Positions 32,873 through 43,300 of a DNA stretch of 64,000 nucleotides are shown piece after piece (the stretch's first letter is position 1; every line of letters begins with the position of its first letter). The position numbers and the translations under genes were made by a program. The stretch lies in assembly GCF_002886045.1 (NCBI RefSeq), contig NZ_CP025791.1, positions 558,001 to 622,000 on the forward strand, in the 5' to 3' direction. This DNA is from Flavivirga eckloniae. Lineage in GTDB: Bacteria; Bacteroidota; Bacteroidia; Flavobacteriales; Flavobacteriaceae. The notes under the pieces were generated by a model that was given only the letters and a program-made list of their open reading frames with translations, searched no databases and had not been told where the DNA came from.

Positions 32873-32928
32873 CGATTTAACGATTTAACGATTTAACGAT
32901 TTAACGATTTAACGATTTAACGATTTAA
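32873..32928. repeat. Seven perfect tandem CGATTTAA units
   Basis: Seven uninterrupted 8-bp copies (56 bp) follow the cassette gene and end 14 bp before moaCB. Such a run can vary in length by slippage and may alter spacing to the moaCB start. Confidence 0.95.
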
Positions 32929-32942
32929 CAAATCAACAAAAA

Positions 32943-33854
32943 ATGGTAGACATCACACATAAAAGCACAACCCTAAGAACCGCAGTAGCTCAAGCTATAG
33001 TAAAAGTTAGTAAACCAGAAACAATACAAGCTATTAAAAACGGTACCGTACCTAAAGGCAACGTATTTGCCATGAGCAAAGCGGCAGGATTATTAGGCGT
33101 AAAACGCACACCAGACATTCTTCCAGACTGTCACCCCTTACCTATTGAATTTACGGGTGTTGAATATGAAATAAACGGATTAGAAATAACGGTATTATTC
33201 ACAGTAAAAACTATCTATAAAACAGGTGTTGAAGTTGAAGCCATGCATGGTGCCAGTGTTGTAGCCTTAAACATGTACGATATGCTAAAGCCTATTGATA
33301 AGGGTATCGAAATACATGAAATAAAACTACTCAATAAAAAAGGTGGAAAATCCGATTTTAGAGATCGTTTTAGAAAAGATTTAAAAGCAGCTGTGATTGT
33401 GTGCTCTGATACGATTTCGGCAGGACATAAAGAGGACAAAGCTGGGAAAGCTATTATAAAGAAATTAGAGGACAGTGATGTAACAATTGAAGATTACATC
33501 ATTATTCCAGATGAAAAAGAAATCATTCAAGAGAAAGCAAAAAGCTATCAGGAACAAAATGTTGATTTAATTATTTATACGGGAGGTACTGGACTTTCTG
33601 TTAGGGATGTTACTCCGGAAGCCATCATACCGCTTTTAGACAGGAGGATTCCCGGTATAGAAGAGGCTATTCGCAACTACGGACAAGATAGAACCCCATT
33701 TTCAATGCTATCCAGAAGTGTTGCTGGAACGATAAACGACACATTAGTATTAGCGCTTCCAGGTTCAACAAACGGAGCAAAAGAGTCGATGGATGCTATA
33801 TTTCCATCGGTACTACATATTTTTAGAATATTAAAAGGTGCAAGGCACGATTAA
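32943..33854 (+). CDS. moaCB: Bifunctional MoaC-MoaB fusion
   Basis: A 303-residue two-domain protein. Residues 1-145 are MoaC (cyclic pyranopterin monophosphate synthase), with [13 protein letters not shown] and [20 protein letters not shown]. Residues about 150-303 are MoaB/MogA, with the [15 protein letters not shown] pterin-binding loop and [14 protein letters not shown]. Fused MoaCB is known in Bacteroidota. MoaC works with MoaA in the first step; MoaB adenylylates molybdopterin before MoeA. It is located between the cassette and moaA. Confidence 0.93.
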   Translation: MVDITHKSTTLRTAVAQAIVKVSKPETIQAIKNGTVPKGNVFAMSKAAGLLGVKRTPDILPDCHPLPIEFTGVEYEINGLEITVLFTVKTIYKTGVEVEAMHGASVVALNMYDMLKPIDKGIEIHEIKLLNKKGGKSDFRDRFRKDLKAAVIVCSDTISAGHKEDKAGKAIIKKLEDSDVTIEDYIIIPDEKEIIQEKAKSYQEQNVDLIIYTGGTGLSVRDVTPEAIIPLLDRRIPGIEEAIRNYGQDRTPFSMLSRSVAGTINDTLVLALPGSTNGAKESMDAIFPSVLHIFRILKGARHD

Positions 33855-33855
33855 G

Positions 33856-33892
33856 CACCTCCCTAAATTGCAAAATAGCAATTCGGAAGGTG
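33856..33892. repeat. Hairpin in the moaCB-moaA gap
   Basis: Nested arms CACCT/AGGTG and AATTGC/GCAATT enclose AAAATA. A GTCTGAAAAAGT...ACTTTTTTAGA pair follows (33892-33932), resembling the inner part of the AAGAGGCTG repeats. Probably repeat remnants that may attenuate moaA. Confidence 0.5.
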
Positions 33893-33957
33893 TCTGAAAA
33901 AGTAAGTTTTACGTCATATTGACTTTTTTAGATCGCTTAATAATTATAGGATTTAAA

Positions 33958-34962
33958 ATGAAAGATAAAAAAATATTACAAGATTCACACGGTAGAGACC
34001 ACACGTATTTGCGTATCTCTTTAACAGAGCGATGCAATTTACGTTGTTCTTATTGCATGCCCGAGGAAGGTGTACCACTATCACCTAAAAGTCATTTAAT
34101 GACTTACGAAGAAATTTACGAAATCGCTAAAACCTTTGTAGATCATGGTGTTACCAAAATCAGGCTAACCGGTGGAGAACCTTTGGTTAGAAAGGATATT
34201 CCTGTTATTTTAGAAAAACTGGCAACGCTACCTGTGGAGTTATCCATTACATCCAATGCTGTTATTATTGATAAATTCATTGACGTTTTAAAAGCTTATG
34301 GTGTTAATAAAATTAATGTGAGTTTAGATTCTTTAGATGAAAACAAGTTTAAACACATTACAAGAAGACATGAGTTTAAAAGGGTTTATAACAATATTTT
34401 ATTATTAATAAAGGAAGGCTTTACTGTTAAGCTAAATGCCGTTTTAATGAAAAATTTTAATGATGATGAAATTATAGATTTTATAAATTTCACCAAAGAC
34501 TTACCTATTTCCGTTCGATTTATTGAATTCATGCCTTTTGATGGGAACAAATGGGATATGAGTAAAATGATATCTTATAAACAAGTCATGCAGCATGTAA
34601 ACGAAGCTTTTCCCGAAACTGAGATAGAACGTTTACAGGATGCACCAAACGATACCTCGAAAAACTATAAAATAAAAGGCTACAAAGGCTCCTTTGCTAT
34701 TATAAGTTCGGTTACTAACCCGTTTTGCGATTCCTGTAACAGACTTAGACTGACTGCAAACGGACAACTAAAAAACTGTTTGTTCTCATCTACAGAATCT
34801 GATTTACTGACTACGCTTCGATCTGGCAAACCTATTGAACCAATCATTCAAAAGGCCATACAAGCTAAATTTAAAGTCCGTGGAGGTATGGATACTTTAA
34901 AAAAATTACAAGAACCAAAATTGCACTCCAAGAACAGAAGTATGATTACTATTGGAGGGTAA
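33958..34962 (+). CDS. moaA: GTP 3',8-cyclase MoaA (radical SAM)
   Basis: A 334-residue radical SAM enzyme starting the molybdopterin pathway. The N-terminal SAM cluster is CNLRCSYC, and the C-terminal substrate cluster is CDSCNRLRLTANGQLKNC (CX2CX13C). The protein ends TIGG, the conserved double glycine needed for activity. I start at the ATG at 33958, which precedes KDKKILQDSHGRDHTYLRIS; an upstream in-frame ATG at 33919 falls in repeat sequence. It is the last Moco gene. Its final 20 coding bases recur 716 bp downstream (35652-35671). Confidence 0.95.
   Translation: MKDKKILQDSHGRDHTYLRISLTERCNLRCSYCMPEEGVPLSPKSHLMTYEEIYEIAKTFVDHGVTKIRLTGGEPLVRKDIPVILEKLATLPVELSITSNAVIIDKFIDVLKAYGVNKINVSLDSLDENKFKHITRRHEFKRVYNNILLLIKEGFTVKLNAVLMKNFNDDEIIDFINFTKDLPISVRFIEFMPFDGNKWDMSKMISYKQVMQHVNEAFPETEIERLQDAPNDTSKNYKIKGYKGSFAIISSVTNPFCDSCNRLRLTANGQLKNCLFSSTESDLLTTLRSGKPIEPIIQKAIQAKFKVRGGMDTLKKLQEPKLHSKNRSMITIGG
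34936..34955 (+). repeat. Direct repeat copy 1, 3' end of moaA
   Basis: AGAAGTATGATTACTATTGG encodes the MoaA residues RSMITIG. The identical 20-mer is found at 35652-35671, after the intervening hypothetical gene. Confidence 0.9.
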
Positions 34963-34980
34963 GGGGTTATTACATCAAAG

Positions 34981-35496
34981 CTAAACCCCTAGAGAATATG
35001 TAAGCCCAAAAATAAGTGTATCATATCGTTTGCCAAAACTCTTTAGGTTAAGCTCTACAAACACTTGTATCGGATTTATATGATACAATCCTCTAAATTT
35101 AAGTGCGGCAGCATGATTAAAACTACCTGTAGAGAAAAAGAATGAAGAGGTGTCTTCCGCTCTACTTAATACTTTATAGTCGTTTACAATATATCCAACG
35201 CCCCCAGTTATACTTAATGCTTCCCAATGCATCAAACGTATATTATAGGTAACGCCAAACTCATTATAAACTTCTGTATTTTCGAATTCTTTTATAAAAA
35301 ATCGATTATACTCAGCTATATAAGTTCTTTTTTTTATTGAAGGTTGATACTGAAGTCTAATATCAAAACCTACTTCTTCCTGCAAGCCGACACTAATTGC
35401 AGCACCCAAACCAAAATCAACACTTCCATTCTCATAGTCTTGAGAAAAGCAAAAAAAAGAAACAAACCATATAAGCGCTAAAAAAATGGTTTTCAT
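34981..35496 (-). CDS. Small predicted outer-membrane beta-barrel protein, unknown function
   Basis: A 171-residue protein with a signal peptide (hydrophobic 4-17, cleavage near FSQ) and alternating polar/aromatic strands such as GFDIRLQYQPSI, LSITGGVGYIV and TLIFGLTYSLGV, suggesting an eight-stranded barrel. I recognise no family. It is convergent with moaA, 18 bp apart. It lies inside the segment bounded by the 20-bp direct repeat derived from the moaA end, so it may have been inserted there. Its role is unknown. Confidence 0.65.
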   Translation of the reverse strand: MKTIFLALIWFVSFFCFSQDYENGSVDFGLGAAISVGLQEEVGFDIRLQYQPSIKKRTYIAEYNRFFIKEFENTEVYNEFGVTYNIRLMHWEALSITGGVGYIVNDYKVLSRAEDTSSFFFSTGSFNHAAALKFRGLYHINPIQVFVELNLKSFGKRYDTLIFGLTYSLGV

Positions 35497-35651
35497 CTAT
35501 TGTATATTAACCATAAAACTTGAATAATAAGGTTTCAAATGTAAAGCAATAATTCATCGGAAACAACTGTCAAGTTGCATTTAGGAAGCGTACTACCAAA
35601 TGTATAGAGTTAATTAGTTACAAACTTTTTATTGAAAGAAATAACAATAAT

Positions 35652-35671
35652 AGAAGTATGATTACTATTGG
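35652..35671 (+). repeat. Direct repeat copy 2, orphan moaA tail
   Basis: Identical 20-mer to 34936-34955. The frame continues to read RSMITIGS and a TAG stop, so it looks like a displaced copy of the moaA 3' end without the rest of the gene. Confidence 0.85.
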
Positions 35672-35735
35672 CAGTTAGACTAATCATACTTTAAAGCGGG
35701 TAATTATAATACTAATTGCTGTTTTTAGTTTAAGC

Positions 35736-36863
35736 CTAACTATTATTCAATAACTTTTCTCCCGTAAATGCATATTGGTTCCATTTTGGTAGCGGATGGA
35801 ACTTAGCTGCCTGTACATCTCTAAAGAGCCTTTCCAACGCCACCGATTTATAAAAACTTTGCCCTCCAATAGCATCCATAGCCTCGCTTACTGTTTCAAT
35901 ACAAGCATCAGCTATATTACTTTTTAAGCTTAAAATATCTACCGAGTTATCCTGATCTATTGTAAACTCAAAGTCGTTTGCTATTTCTAACATGGCACGC
36001 CACTGCATTTCTGCCTGAATAAATTTGTTGTAAAGCTTACCTATTATATACTTTATATGCTCTTGATTTCTTTGGTATGTTTTTCCTTTTGTTACTGCTA
36101 TCTCCATAGCTTTTTCTGCTATACCTACGTATACCGACATAATCAACGGCATGGCCACTGTTAAAACAACATTCCAAACTGGGTGAAATATATCCCTATC
36201 CCTTTCTAACGCTATAGCAGTTTCCGGAACAAATACCTCTTCAAAAACAAGACTTTGAGATCCTGTTCCTCGCATCCCCATAACGTCCCAATCATCTAAA
36301 GTCGATACACCTTCTGTATTCAATTTAACTGGAAAATGCAATACTTTCCATTCGCCTTGTTCATTTAAAAATGGTGCGCTCGTTACAGCAATATCTCCGA
36401 CAACAGATTGACTTGCAAAATGCTTTTTGGCACTAAAGAGATACCCGTCATCAACTTTTTTCATCTCGCCATTAGAGCCTAACCAGTCTCTAGCCCCAGT
36501 ACTCACTAACACCAATTGATGTTTAACCACATTTTTTAGCATCGCTTCCCCTACGCCTTTATGCTTGTATTTCCATACAGATGCCGCTATTAAGTGCTGA
36601 TGCATGGCGAAAGCTAAAGCTGTAGAGGCGCAATAACCTGCCATAATTTTTATAAGCTCACACACTTCTGAATGTGTTGCTCCTCCTCCATTAAGTTCTT
36701 TAGGAATCATAACAGAAAACAAATTATGCGCCTTCAACGATTCATAATTACGGTGTACAAACGAGCCTTCTTCGTCATGTACTTTTGCTCGTTCTGCAAA
36801 CGACTTTCCCAGTTCGTGAATTAACTTTGAATAATCAATTTTAGGTTGCTCCAATATTTCCAT
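35736..36863 (-). CDS. Acyl-CoA dehydrogenase-like flavoprotein
   Basis: A 375-residue protein of the acyl-CoA dehydrogenase/DszC-like fold. It has an N-terminal helical domain, a middle beta domain with the ALAFAMHQHLIAASVW and LVSTGARDWLGSNG stretches, and a C-terminal helical domain with AMDAIGGQSFYKSVALERLFRDVQAAKFHP. The clear catalytic Glu position of classic dehydrogenases is not obvious, and the C-terminal region resembles flavin monooxygenase relatives. It is divergent from the AraC-type regulator (142-bp gap), which may control it. The substrate is unknown. Confidence 0.8.
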   Translation of the reverse strand: MEILEQPKIDYSKLIHELGKSFAERAKVHDEEGSFVHRNYESLKAHNLFSVMIPKELNGGGATHSEVCELIKIMAGYCASTALAFAMHQHLIAASVWKYKHKGVGEAMLKNVVKHQLVLVSTGARDWLGSNGEMKKVDDGYLFSAKKHFASQSVVGDIAVTSAPFLNEQGEWKVLHFPVKLNTEGVSTLDDWDVMGMRGTGSQSLVFEEVFVPETAIALERDRDIFHPVWNVVLTVAMPLIMSVYVGIAEKAMEIAVTKGKTYQRNQEHIKYIIGKLYNKFIQAEMQWRAMLEIANDFEFTIDQDNSVDILSLKSNIADACIETVSEAMDAIGGQSFYKSVALERLFRDVQAAKFHPLPKWNQYAFTGEKLLNNS

Positions 36864-37005
36864 GATGTATATATTTTAAATTAACATTGCAAATATCATT
36901 CTGAAAAAAAGAAGTAAGTTTTCTAAAAAGTTCAATAAGTTTATTTTTAGGTTCAAATTCCTTTCAAAGAGGAACTTAAGGCAATATTTATTAAATTTGT
37001 AACAT

Positions 37006-37875
37006 ATGCTATTAGATGTTTACAAGTTTTTCTTAAACCAGCCTAAATACAACAAGCTTATAGGTAACGACTATTTATTTGTTGAATACAAATGCCCTAT
37101 TGACGTAGAAAAATTTAAATTATGGACAGATACCCCTTTTATAACTTATGTAATTAGTGGTAAAAAGGATTGGACCTCGGTAAATAAAACCTATGCTATA
37201 ACATCTGGTGATGCGCTTTTTGTTAGGAAAGGTGTTTACAATACCAAACAATACTTTGAGGATGACTACTGCACCATTTTGTTTTTTATAACCGAAGACT
37301 TTATTAGGCGGTTTATAACAAAAAATGAGGCATTAATCAAACAAAAAAAAGCCGAACAGGCTAATAGTTTAATCTTTCCTATTGATGTTACCACGTCCTT
37401 AAACTCCCTGTTTCTTTCTGTATTCAATTATTTTAGCATGGGAGATAAAATTCCTAAAGATTTAGTTGAAATTAAGTTTAATGAGTTACTTTTTAATATT
37501 GCTCTAAATCCATCTAACAATGATCTGGTTTGTTTTTTTAATTCTCTTAAACAAGTTGAAAAAACAAATATTAATGACATTATGATGAAAAACTTTCATT
37601 TTGATTTGCAATTAGAAGATTTTGCGCGCTTGTGCGGCAGAAGTCTGTCTTCGTTTAAAAGAGACTTTAAGGAACATTTTAATGAAACTCCAGGCAAGTG
37701 GTTAAACAATCAACGTTTGGATTATGCCAAAACCTTACTTCAAAACTCTACGTTAAATATTAATGAAGTATGTTACGAAAGTGGTTTTAAAAACACGTCT
37801 CATTTTAATAGCAGTTTTAAACAAAAATTTGGTTACCCTCCTAATCAATATAGAAAAATGCATCTTACTCCATAG
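37006..37875 (+). CDS. AraC-family transcriptional regulator
   Basis: A 289-residue protein with an N-terminal cupin-like sensing domain (about 10-130; TSGDALFVRKGVYN) and a C-terminal double helix-turn-helix (about 190-285). The second motif reads INEVCYESGFKNTSHFNSSFKQKFGYPPNQYR, typical of AraC/XylS proteins. It is divergent from the acyl-CoA dehydrogenase-like gene and lies 102 bp upstream of the methyltransferase gene. Either could be its target; the effector is unknown. Confidence 0.9.
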   Translation: MLLDVYKFFLNQPKYNKLIGNDYLFVEYKCPIDVEKFKLWTDTPFITYVISGKKDWTSVNKTYAITSGDALFVRKGVYNTKQYFEDDYCTILFFITEDFIRRFITKNEALIKQKKAEQANSLIFPIDVTTSLNSLFLSVFNYFSMGDKIPKDLVEIKFNELLFNIALNPSNNDLVCFFNSLKQVEKTNINDIMMKNFHFDLQLEDFARLCGRSLSSFKRDFKEHFNETPGKWLNNQRLDYAKTLLQNSTLNINEVCYESGFKNTSHFNSSFKQKFGYPPNQYRKMHLTP

Positions 37876-37977
37876 TTTTTAAGCTCTGAACTTTACAGAA
37901 ACAAAGTTGAACTTTTAAGAAAATCCATAGTCTTAATCCGATAATACTTTTGACAAATAATTTAAAACTATTACGTC

Positions 37978-38718
37978 ATGAAAAAAGTATTAATGTTCTC
38001 TTATTCAATAATAGCCTATATCATAGGCTTTGCCTCTCTTCTTTTATGGATCGTATCGGTTAGTCATTTAGTACCGGAAATTTCTATAGACCAACCTCAA
38101 AGAATGGCATTCTTTCCTGCCCTATTAAAAAATCTTAGCCTGGTAGCTCTCTTTGGTTTACAACATAGTATTATGGCTAGAAAATCATTCAAATCATTTT
38201 TAACCAAATACATTCCTAGGCCTATTGAACGAAGTACCTTCGTTTTAATCTCCGGTTTATTGCTCATTCTATTAGTTAATCAATGGGAACCTATGGGAGG
38301 ACTCGTTTGGGAAGTAACATCTGGTTCTGTACTATTTTATGTTATCTATGTTTTATTCTTTACAGGCTGGGCAATCCTATTTATTAGTTCGTTCTTAATT
38401 AATCATTTTGACTTGTTTGGACTTCGCCAAACCTATTTAGAACTTCAAAATAAACCCTACACAAAATTAAAGTTCAAAGTATTTTCATTTTATAAGCATG
38501 TGCGTCATCCACTCTATTTTGGGGGTATTTTAGGTTTATGGGCAACACCAACTATGACCATGACCCATTTAATATTCGCTATTGCATTAACCTCATATTT
38601 TGTTATTGGAACTCTATTTGAAGAACGTGACCTAAAAAAGGAATTTGGGGAGCTTTATAAATCTTACCAGGCTAAAACTCCTATGTTAATTCCATTTATT
38701 AAAAGAAACAAAAGTTAA
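37978..38718 (+). CDS. Membrane methyltransferase, MddA/NnrU-like (isoprenylcysteine methyltransferase superfamily)
   Basis: A 246-residue membrane protein with about six helices. The C-terminal half contains the SAM-binding pattern of the ICMT/PEMT superfamily: FYKHVRHPLYFGGILGLWA and FEERDLKKEFGELYKSYQ. The whole layout resembles methanethiol S-methyltransferase MddA, which makes dimethyl sulfide, and the related NnrU proteins of denitrifiers. I cannot tell these apart by eye. It is followed 22 bp later by a small secreted protein gene. Confidence 0.75.
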   Translation: MKKVLMFSYSIIAYIIGFASLLLWIVSVSHLVPEISIDQPQRMAFFPALLKNLSLVALFGLQHSIMARKSFKSFLTKYIPRPIERSTFVLISGLLLILLVNQWEPMGGLVWEVTSGSVLFYVIYVLFFTGWAILFISSFLINHFDLFGLRQTYLELQNKPYTKLKFKVFSFYKHVRHPLYFGGILGLWATPTMTMTHLIFAIALTSYFVIGTLFEERDLKKEFGELYKSYQAKTPMLIPFIKRNKS

Positions 38719-38740
38719 AATCAATTAAAAGTATAAAGAC

Positions 38741-39301
38741 ATGAAAAATCTATTTTTATTAATCGTTAGTGTATTGGCTGTAATCACTATAAATGCTCAG
38801 CAAAACAGTATTGCTTTTTTAGATATAAATACTGTCGATTTTCAATTTGAAAAAGAAAGTAACACTTTAACAAACAGTGAAGACAAAAGAGCAAATTCAG
38901 GTTATCTGAAAAAAGTATATGCAAAAGAAACTTCTACCGAAGTAAAAAAACTAGAACATCAGGTTCTTAACTATAACATTAAAAACCATTCTATTTATGA
39001 CGATTCGGAAAAAGCCACTTATCGAGTTGTATTTAAGAAAAAACAAGGTAAAATAACGGTGGTTTACAACAATGCTGGAGACATTTTATCTTCAAAAGAA
39101 CAATTTAAAAACATCAAAATCCCTTATAAATTAAGGGTCATGATATCAAAAAGCTATCCGAAATGGTCCTTTGCAAGTAATACATGTTCAGTTTTGTATG
39201 TTAAAAACAAACATGTAGAAAAAACGTATACTATAAAAATAAGAAAAGGCAAAAAAACTAAAACCTTAAAATTCAATAAAGCATTTAAGCTTATAAAATG
39301 A
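38741..39301 (+). CDS. Secreted protein of unknown function
   Basis: A 186-residue protein with a Sec signal peptide (MKNLFLLIVSVLAVITINAQ). The mature part is lysine-rich with beta-strand-like segments in the last 90 residues (KITVVYNNAGDILSSKEQF), weakly reminiscent of PepSY-like periplasmic domains. No firm family match by eye. It lies 22 bp after the methyltransferase gene and is probably co-transcribed with it. A terminator hairpin follows 9 bp after its stop. Confidence 0.6.
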   Translation: MKNLFLLIVSVLAVITINAQQNSIAFLDINTVDFQFEKESNTLTNSEDKRANSGYLKKVYAKETSTEVKKLEHQVLNYNIKNHSIYDDSEKATYRVVFKKKQGKITVVYNNAGDILSSKEQFKNIKIPYKLRVMISKSYPKWSFASNTCSVLYVKNKHVEKTYTIKIRKGKKTKTLKFNKAFKLIK

Positions 39302-39310
39302 AGTTATAAA

Positions 39311-39363
39311 AAGAGGCTGCCTGGAAAAATATCATTTTAAATGAAATTTTAAGGCAGCCTCTT
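39311..39363. terminator. AAGAGGCTG-type hairpin between convergent genes
   Basis: 12-bp perfect arms (AAGAGGCTGCCT at 39311-39322, AGGCAGCCTCTT at 39352-39363) with A- and T-tracts on the outside, so it can end transcription from both sides. Second member of the repeat family. Confidence 0.85.
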
Positions 39364-39388
39364 TAAACTAAACAAAGTATTAATCAAA

Positions 39389-40195
39389 CTAGGCATCGTT
39401 GCTATCAATCGTCTTAATATTATCAAAAGATTCCGCTTTGTCAACTTCTATAGCGTCGCCAGAAAGCGATAAGAAACTATAAAAAGCCCAAATACTTATT
39501 AACATATACGGAATGCGTAAAATATCTTTCATCGTTAATTTAGAACCTCTTCGATGTATCCATTTTTCCAGAGGTTGCTCAAACACCCTGTTCATTATAT
39601 CCTTTGAACCAAAGTATTTTTTTAATCTTATAAAAATCTCTACATCAAACAACCACTTTGTTAAAAATGCTTTATTATATATAATGGGGATGATGTCTCG
39701 TCTAAAAACCTTCGCACCACATTGCGTGTCTTTAATAGGTAATTCCAATATTAGAAATACTATTAATTTCACCAATCTGGAGAATAGATTCCTAAACAAA
39801 TTTTTTCTAATAAACCCTTTTCTTCTAGAACCATATACCAACGACAAATTATCGTAATTATGCAACGTGTCTACCATCTTTTCAAAGTCGTTAAATCCAG
39901 TAGATAAATCGGCATCAATAAAGCCTATATACTCTATATTCTGCCTGTTAAACAAGTAACGCGCTCCAGCTCCTACAGCCGCTGCTTTACCAACATTCTT
40001 TTTCAAATTTAAAATACTTACTCTTCTTGGCATTTCCTTTTGGATATCGTGTAAAACCTCCAATGTGTCATCTTTGCTTCCATCATTAACAAAACACAGG
40101 TGATATTTTTTATGCGATTTTATAAATTCAATAAAAGCATTGGCATTCAATCGACTTCCTTCGTTATAGCATGGTATTATTATCCCCGTTTTCAT
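39389..40195 (-). CDS. GT2 glycosyltransferase, dolichyl/undecaprenyl-phosphate sugar transferase type
   Basis: A 268-residue family 2 glycosyltransferase with the nucleotide-sugar fold: IIIPCYNEGSRL at the start, VNDGS (36-40) and the metal-binding DADLS at 94-98. LPIKDTQCGAKVFRR and WLFDVEIFIR follow, as in Alg5-like enzymes that load glucose or another sugar on a polyprenyl phosphate. A short hydrophobic C-terminal segment could hold it at the membrane. It closely resembles the GT2 half of the REC-GT2 fusion at 49.0 kb. It is divergent from the GT-C-like operon, for which it could supply the lipid-linked sugar donor. Confidence 0.85.
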   Translation of the reverse strand: MKTGIIIPCYNEGSRLNANAFIEFIKSHKKYHLCFVNDGSKDDTLEVLHDIQKEMPRRVSILNLKKNVGKAAAVGAGARYLFNRQNIEYIGFIDADLSTGFNDFEKMVDTLHNYDNLSLVYGSRRKGFIRKNLFRNLFSRLVKLIVFLILELPIKDTQCGAKVFRRDIIPIIYNKAFLTKWLFDVEIFIRLKKYFGSKDIMNRVFEQPLEKWIHRRGSKLTMKDILRIPYMLISIWAFYSFLSLSGDAIEVDKAESFDNIKTIDSNDA

Positions 40196-40370
40196 GACAC
40201 ATTCGTTTTTAAGTTCTTATCCAAATTTAGCTATGACTATTATTTATTCCGGGTAAAATTCGGTGGTTGGTACACTTCTGTAGGTGAATTAATTATCTCT
40301 GTTGATAAATACTATTCGTCTATACAAAACTTTGTTATATATTTAAAACGTAGAAAATAGATTACTATTA

Positions 40371-43300
40371 ATGCGTGAAAAGTCGAACAAGTACTTAATT
40401 ACTGCCATTCTTTTAGGGTTAGCGTTTCATGGTACCTCGGTATTCTTTACTATAGAGAGTACTTACGATGCATTAATACATTTATTCTTTGCCAACCATT
40501 ACGCCACGAGCTGGCTCGAACCGTGGAACTATTCCTGGTACACAGGCTTTACAGTTATGAGCTATCCGCCATTAGTACATCAGGCTATTGGGGCTTTATC
40601 GTTAATAGGAGGATTAAAATTCGGGCTGTTTACTGTTGCCTTCATCGCTATTGTACTATTCGTTACGGGTGTATACAGGTTTTCTTTATTAATGACGTCC
40701 AACAGAAAGGTTGCCGGTTATGCGTCTATCTTAGCTGTTTTATCATCATCGTTTGTTGAAACCTTGCATCTATTCGGGCAACTTCCCAGCATTGTTGGGG
40801 TGTCTGTTTTAATGCACGCCCTCCCGGAAATTTACTTGTGGTTAAAAACCGGTAAATACAGATACTACTTTACATGTTTATCGCTAATATCTGTAACCGT
40901 TACGTCTCATCATGTAACACCAATTTTTGGAATGGTGTTCTTTATATTCCCTCTAATTGGTACGGTTATTATGGATGCTTCAACCGAACAGGTAGGTTCT
41001 GTGAAAGACGTAACTATTAAAGTTTTTATTGCCACTTTTTTTAAACTCTTTAAACGTATAGTAGGCTTTGGATTCTCTGCATTATTTATAATTATTGTAT
41101 GTATTCTCCCTTATTGGATTAATTCCAAGAAAAACCCCATTACCCAAGTACCTATCCCACATGGTTCCAGAGACAATTTTCTAGAAGTAACATCATCTGG
41201 GCTGGTATTCTTTTTAATTCCATGGGGGCTTATGCTCATCCTTTTACCTTATATTTTCTATAGATATTACAGCAAACGCTATTGGTTTTTCGGTTTATCT
41301 ATAACCGTTTCCACTGTTTTGGGAACAGGAGGCACTACTCCCATTCCATTAAAAGTTTTGGGAGAAACTGCATTCAATATTTTAACATTAGATAGATTCA
41401 CACTTTGGGCTTCCATTATGTCCCTACCTCTGTTTGGGGAATTTGCATACCGCTTTGTGGAAGGCGATTTAAAAGACCTCATACAAAATTGGCTCGGCTC
41501 TGTGTATCATAGAATTCTTGGTGGTATTCTAGCCAGTCTATATTTGTTCATGACCATCTTTACGATGAGTCTGGGCTATTTTAGACCTTCTCAGCCACAA
41601 AAGATTAAAATGCTTCCTATTGTTAACTTCCTATATCAGGATCAACATGACCATTGGCGTTATATGACCTTAGGGTTTGGTGATCAAATGGCATGGTTAT
41701 CGGCACAAACCAAAGCCATGTCTGTAGATGGTAACTACCATTCTGCCCGACGGTTGCCCGAACTAACAACACGCCCCATTGAGCGTTTAGAAAACTCAAA
41801 ATTTAGAGGCTTAGAAGGTATTGGTTCATTACAACAATTTTTAACAACTCCAGAAAAATACCATTTAAAGTATATTTTTTCTAACGACAAGTTTTACGAT
41901 CCTATTCTGTATTTCTGTGGCTGGCAACGTTTACAACAATTGGAAAATGGTATTATGGTTTGGGAAAAACTAAATGTAGCTCCCGTGCCTTCAATTTTAC
42001 CAAAAGAAGATGTGGCACTTTGGCTAAAAGTACTTTGGGGCATGATGCCCTTAACAACGGTTCTTGTTGCTTTTATGCTGAATATTCAAATGTTATGGAT
42101 AAGACTCTTAAAAACCAAGAAAAAGGAGGTTCCGGCATACATGAAGTTTCAAAACAATTATACAAAGTTTCCTAAATGGCTTGTAAAATTCACTCATGTT
42201 TGGTCCTTTCTTATAGCAATTTGTATATTCTATGGCATCTATCTGTTCTACATAAAAAACGATTCGCACCATTCTCCAGAAAATGCTGTTATAGCTTATT
42301 ACGATGCCCTGGATTTTAAAAGATTTGAAAAAGCACATAGCTTAATCGATCCCGATAGTGGTATTAGTATCGCTCAATATATGTTACAGGTTTCTGTTAC
42401 CGACGGATTATTAAGTTCTTATGCTAAAATGGATGGTATTAGAACAACCATGATAACCCAAACGGATAGTCTGGCGACAATGAAAGTGGACATGGAATGG
42501 ATTACTCCCTTGGAAAGAATGAATACGTTTACATACAAATCGCTTGTAAAGAAAAAGGGCAAATGGTTTTTATTACCAGAAGATGTTACTACAGATTTAC
42601 CTCCAGACCAATTATACTCGGGAAATGTTACAGAGTATTTTAACCAAGGACGTCGACGTATTACCACAGAGCAAACCTATCATGAAGATGTTTTAAAGCA
42701 GCCTGTTTTAGAAATACTTTCTGCAAAATTAGTAAAACATGGAAAAAGCTACGCCATTATTGGAGATGTACAAAATATAGATAATGTACCGGCTGACGTT
42801 GTATTAAAAGGCACGCTTTATAATGACGACAATAAACAATTGGCTACCTATAACGCCAAGCATCAAGTAAAGCATAAAATAATGCCTAAAGAGGTTACGG
42901 CTTTTAGAATTAATTTTGAAGGTATAGCCTGGTCTAAAACAAAAGATTCCATCCCGAAAACATTTAACCCAGATGAGTTTACACCGGTTGAGTTTGAAGA
43001 ACAGCCCACTAAATTCAACTTACAAATAGCTGGTAACATAGCAAAAACAGATCTGTATAAAAGAACAACCTTGAATGATTTAAAAATCTCCTCAGGAGTT
43101 GTTAGTGGGATCTTATTTAATTCCGGATTACAGGAAGTTACGATTCCGCAGCTTATCGTTTCATATTATAATGCAGACAAAGAAAAGATTTGGGTAGACC
43201 ATTCATTTATTGCAGAAGGTATTAGGCAACAAAGAAAGCTGTATTTTGAGTACAAGCTTCTAGATAATGACGATACAAAATGCATCAACGACGATATGTC

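Noticed and set aside
32873-32928. Possible CRISPR array because of regular short repeats
   Set aside because: Units are 8 bp, contiguous and without spacers; a simple tandem repeat.
40199-40210. CATTCGT sequence near the GT2 start as another LytTR site
   Set aside because: Only seven bases match ACCATTCGTC and it lies on the wrong strand and at the wrong distance from the GT2 gene.
40100-40360. 86-codon plus-strand ORF over the start of the GT2 gene and its upstream gap
   Set aside because: It is antisense to the GT2 N-terminus, has no recognisable features and a composition unlike the neighbouring proteins.
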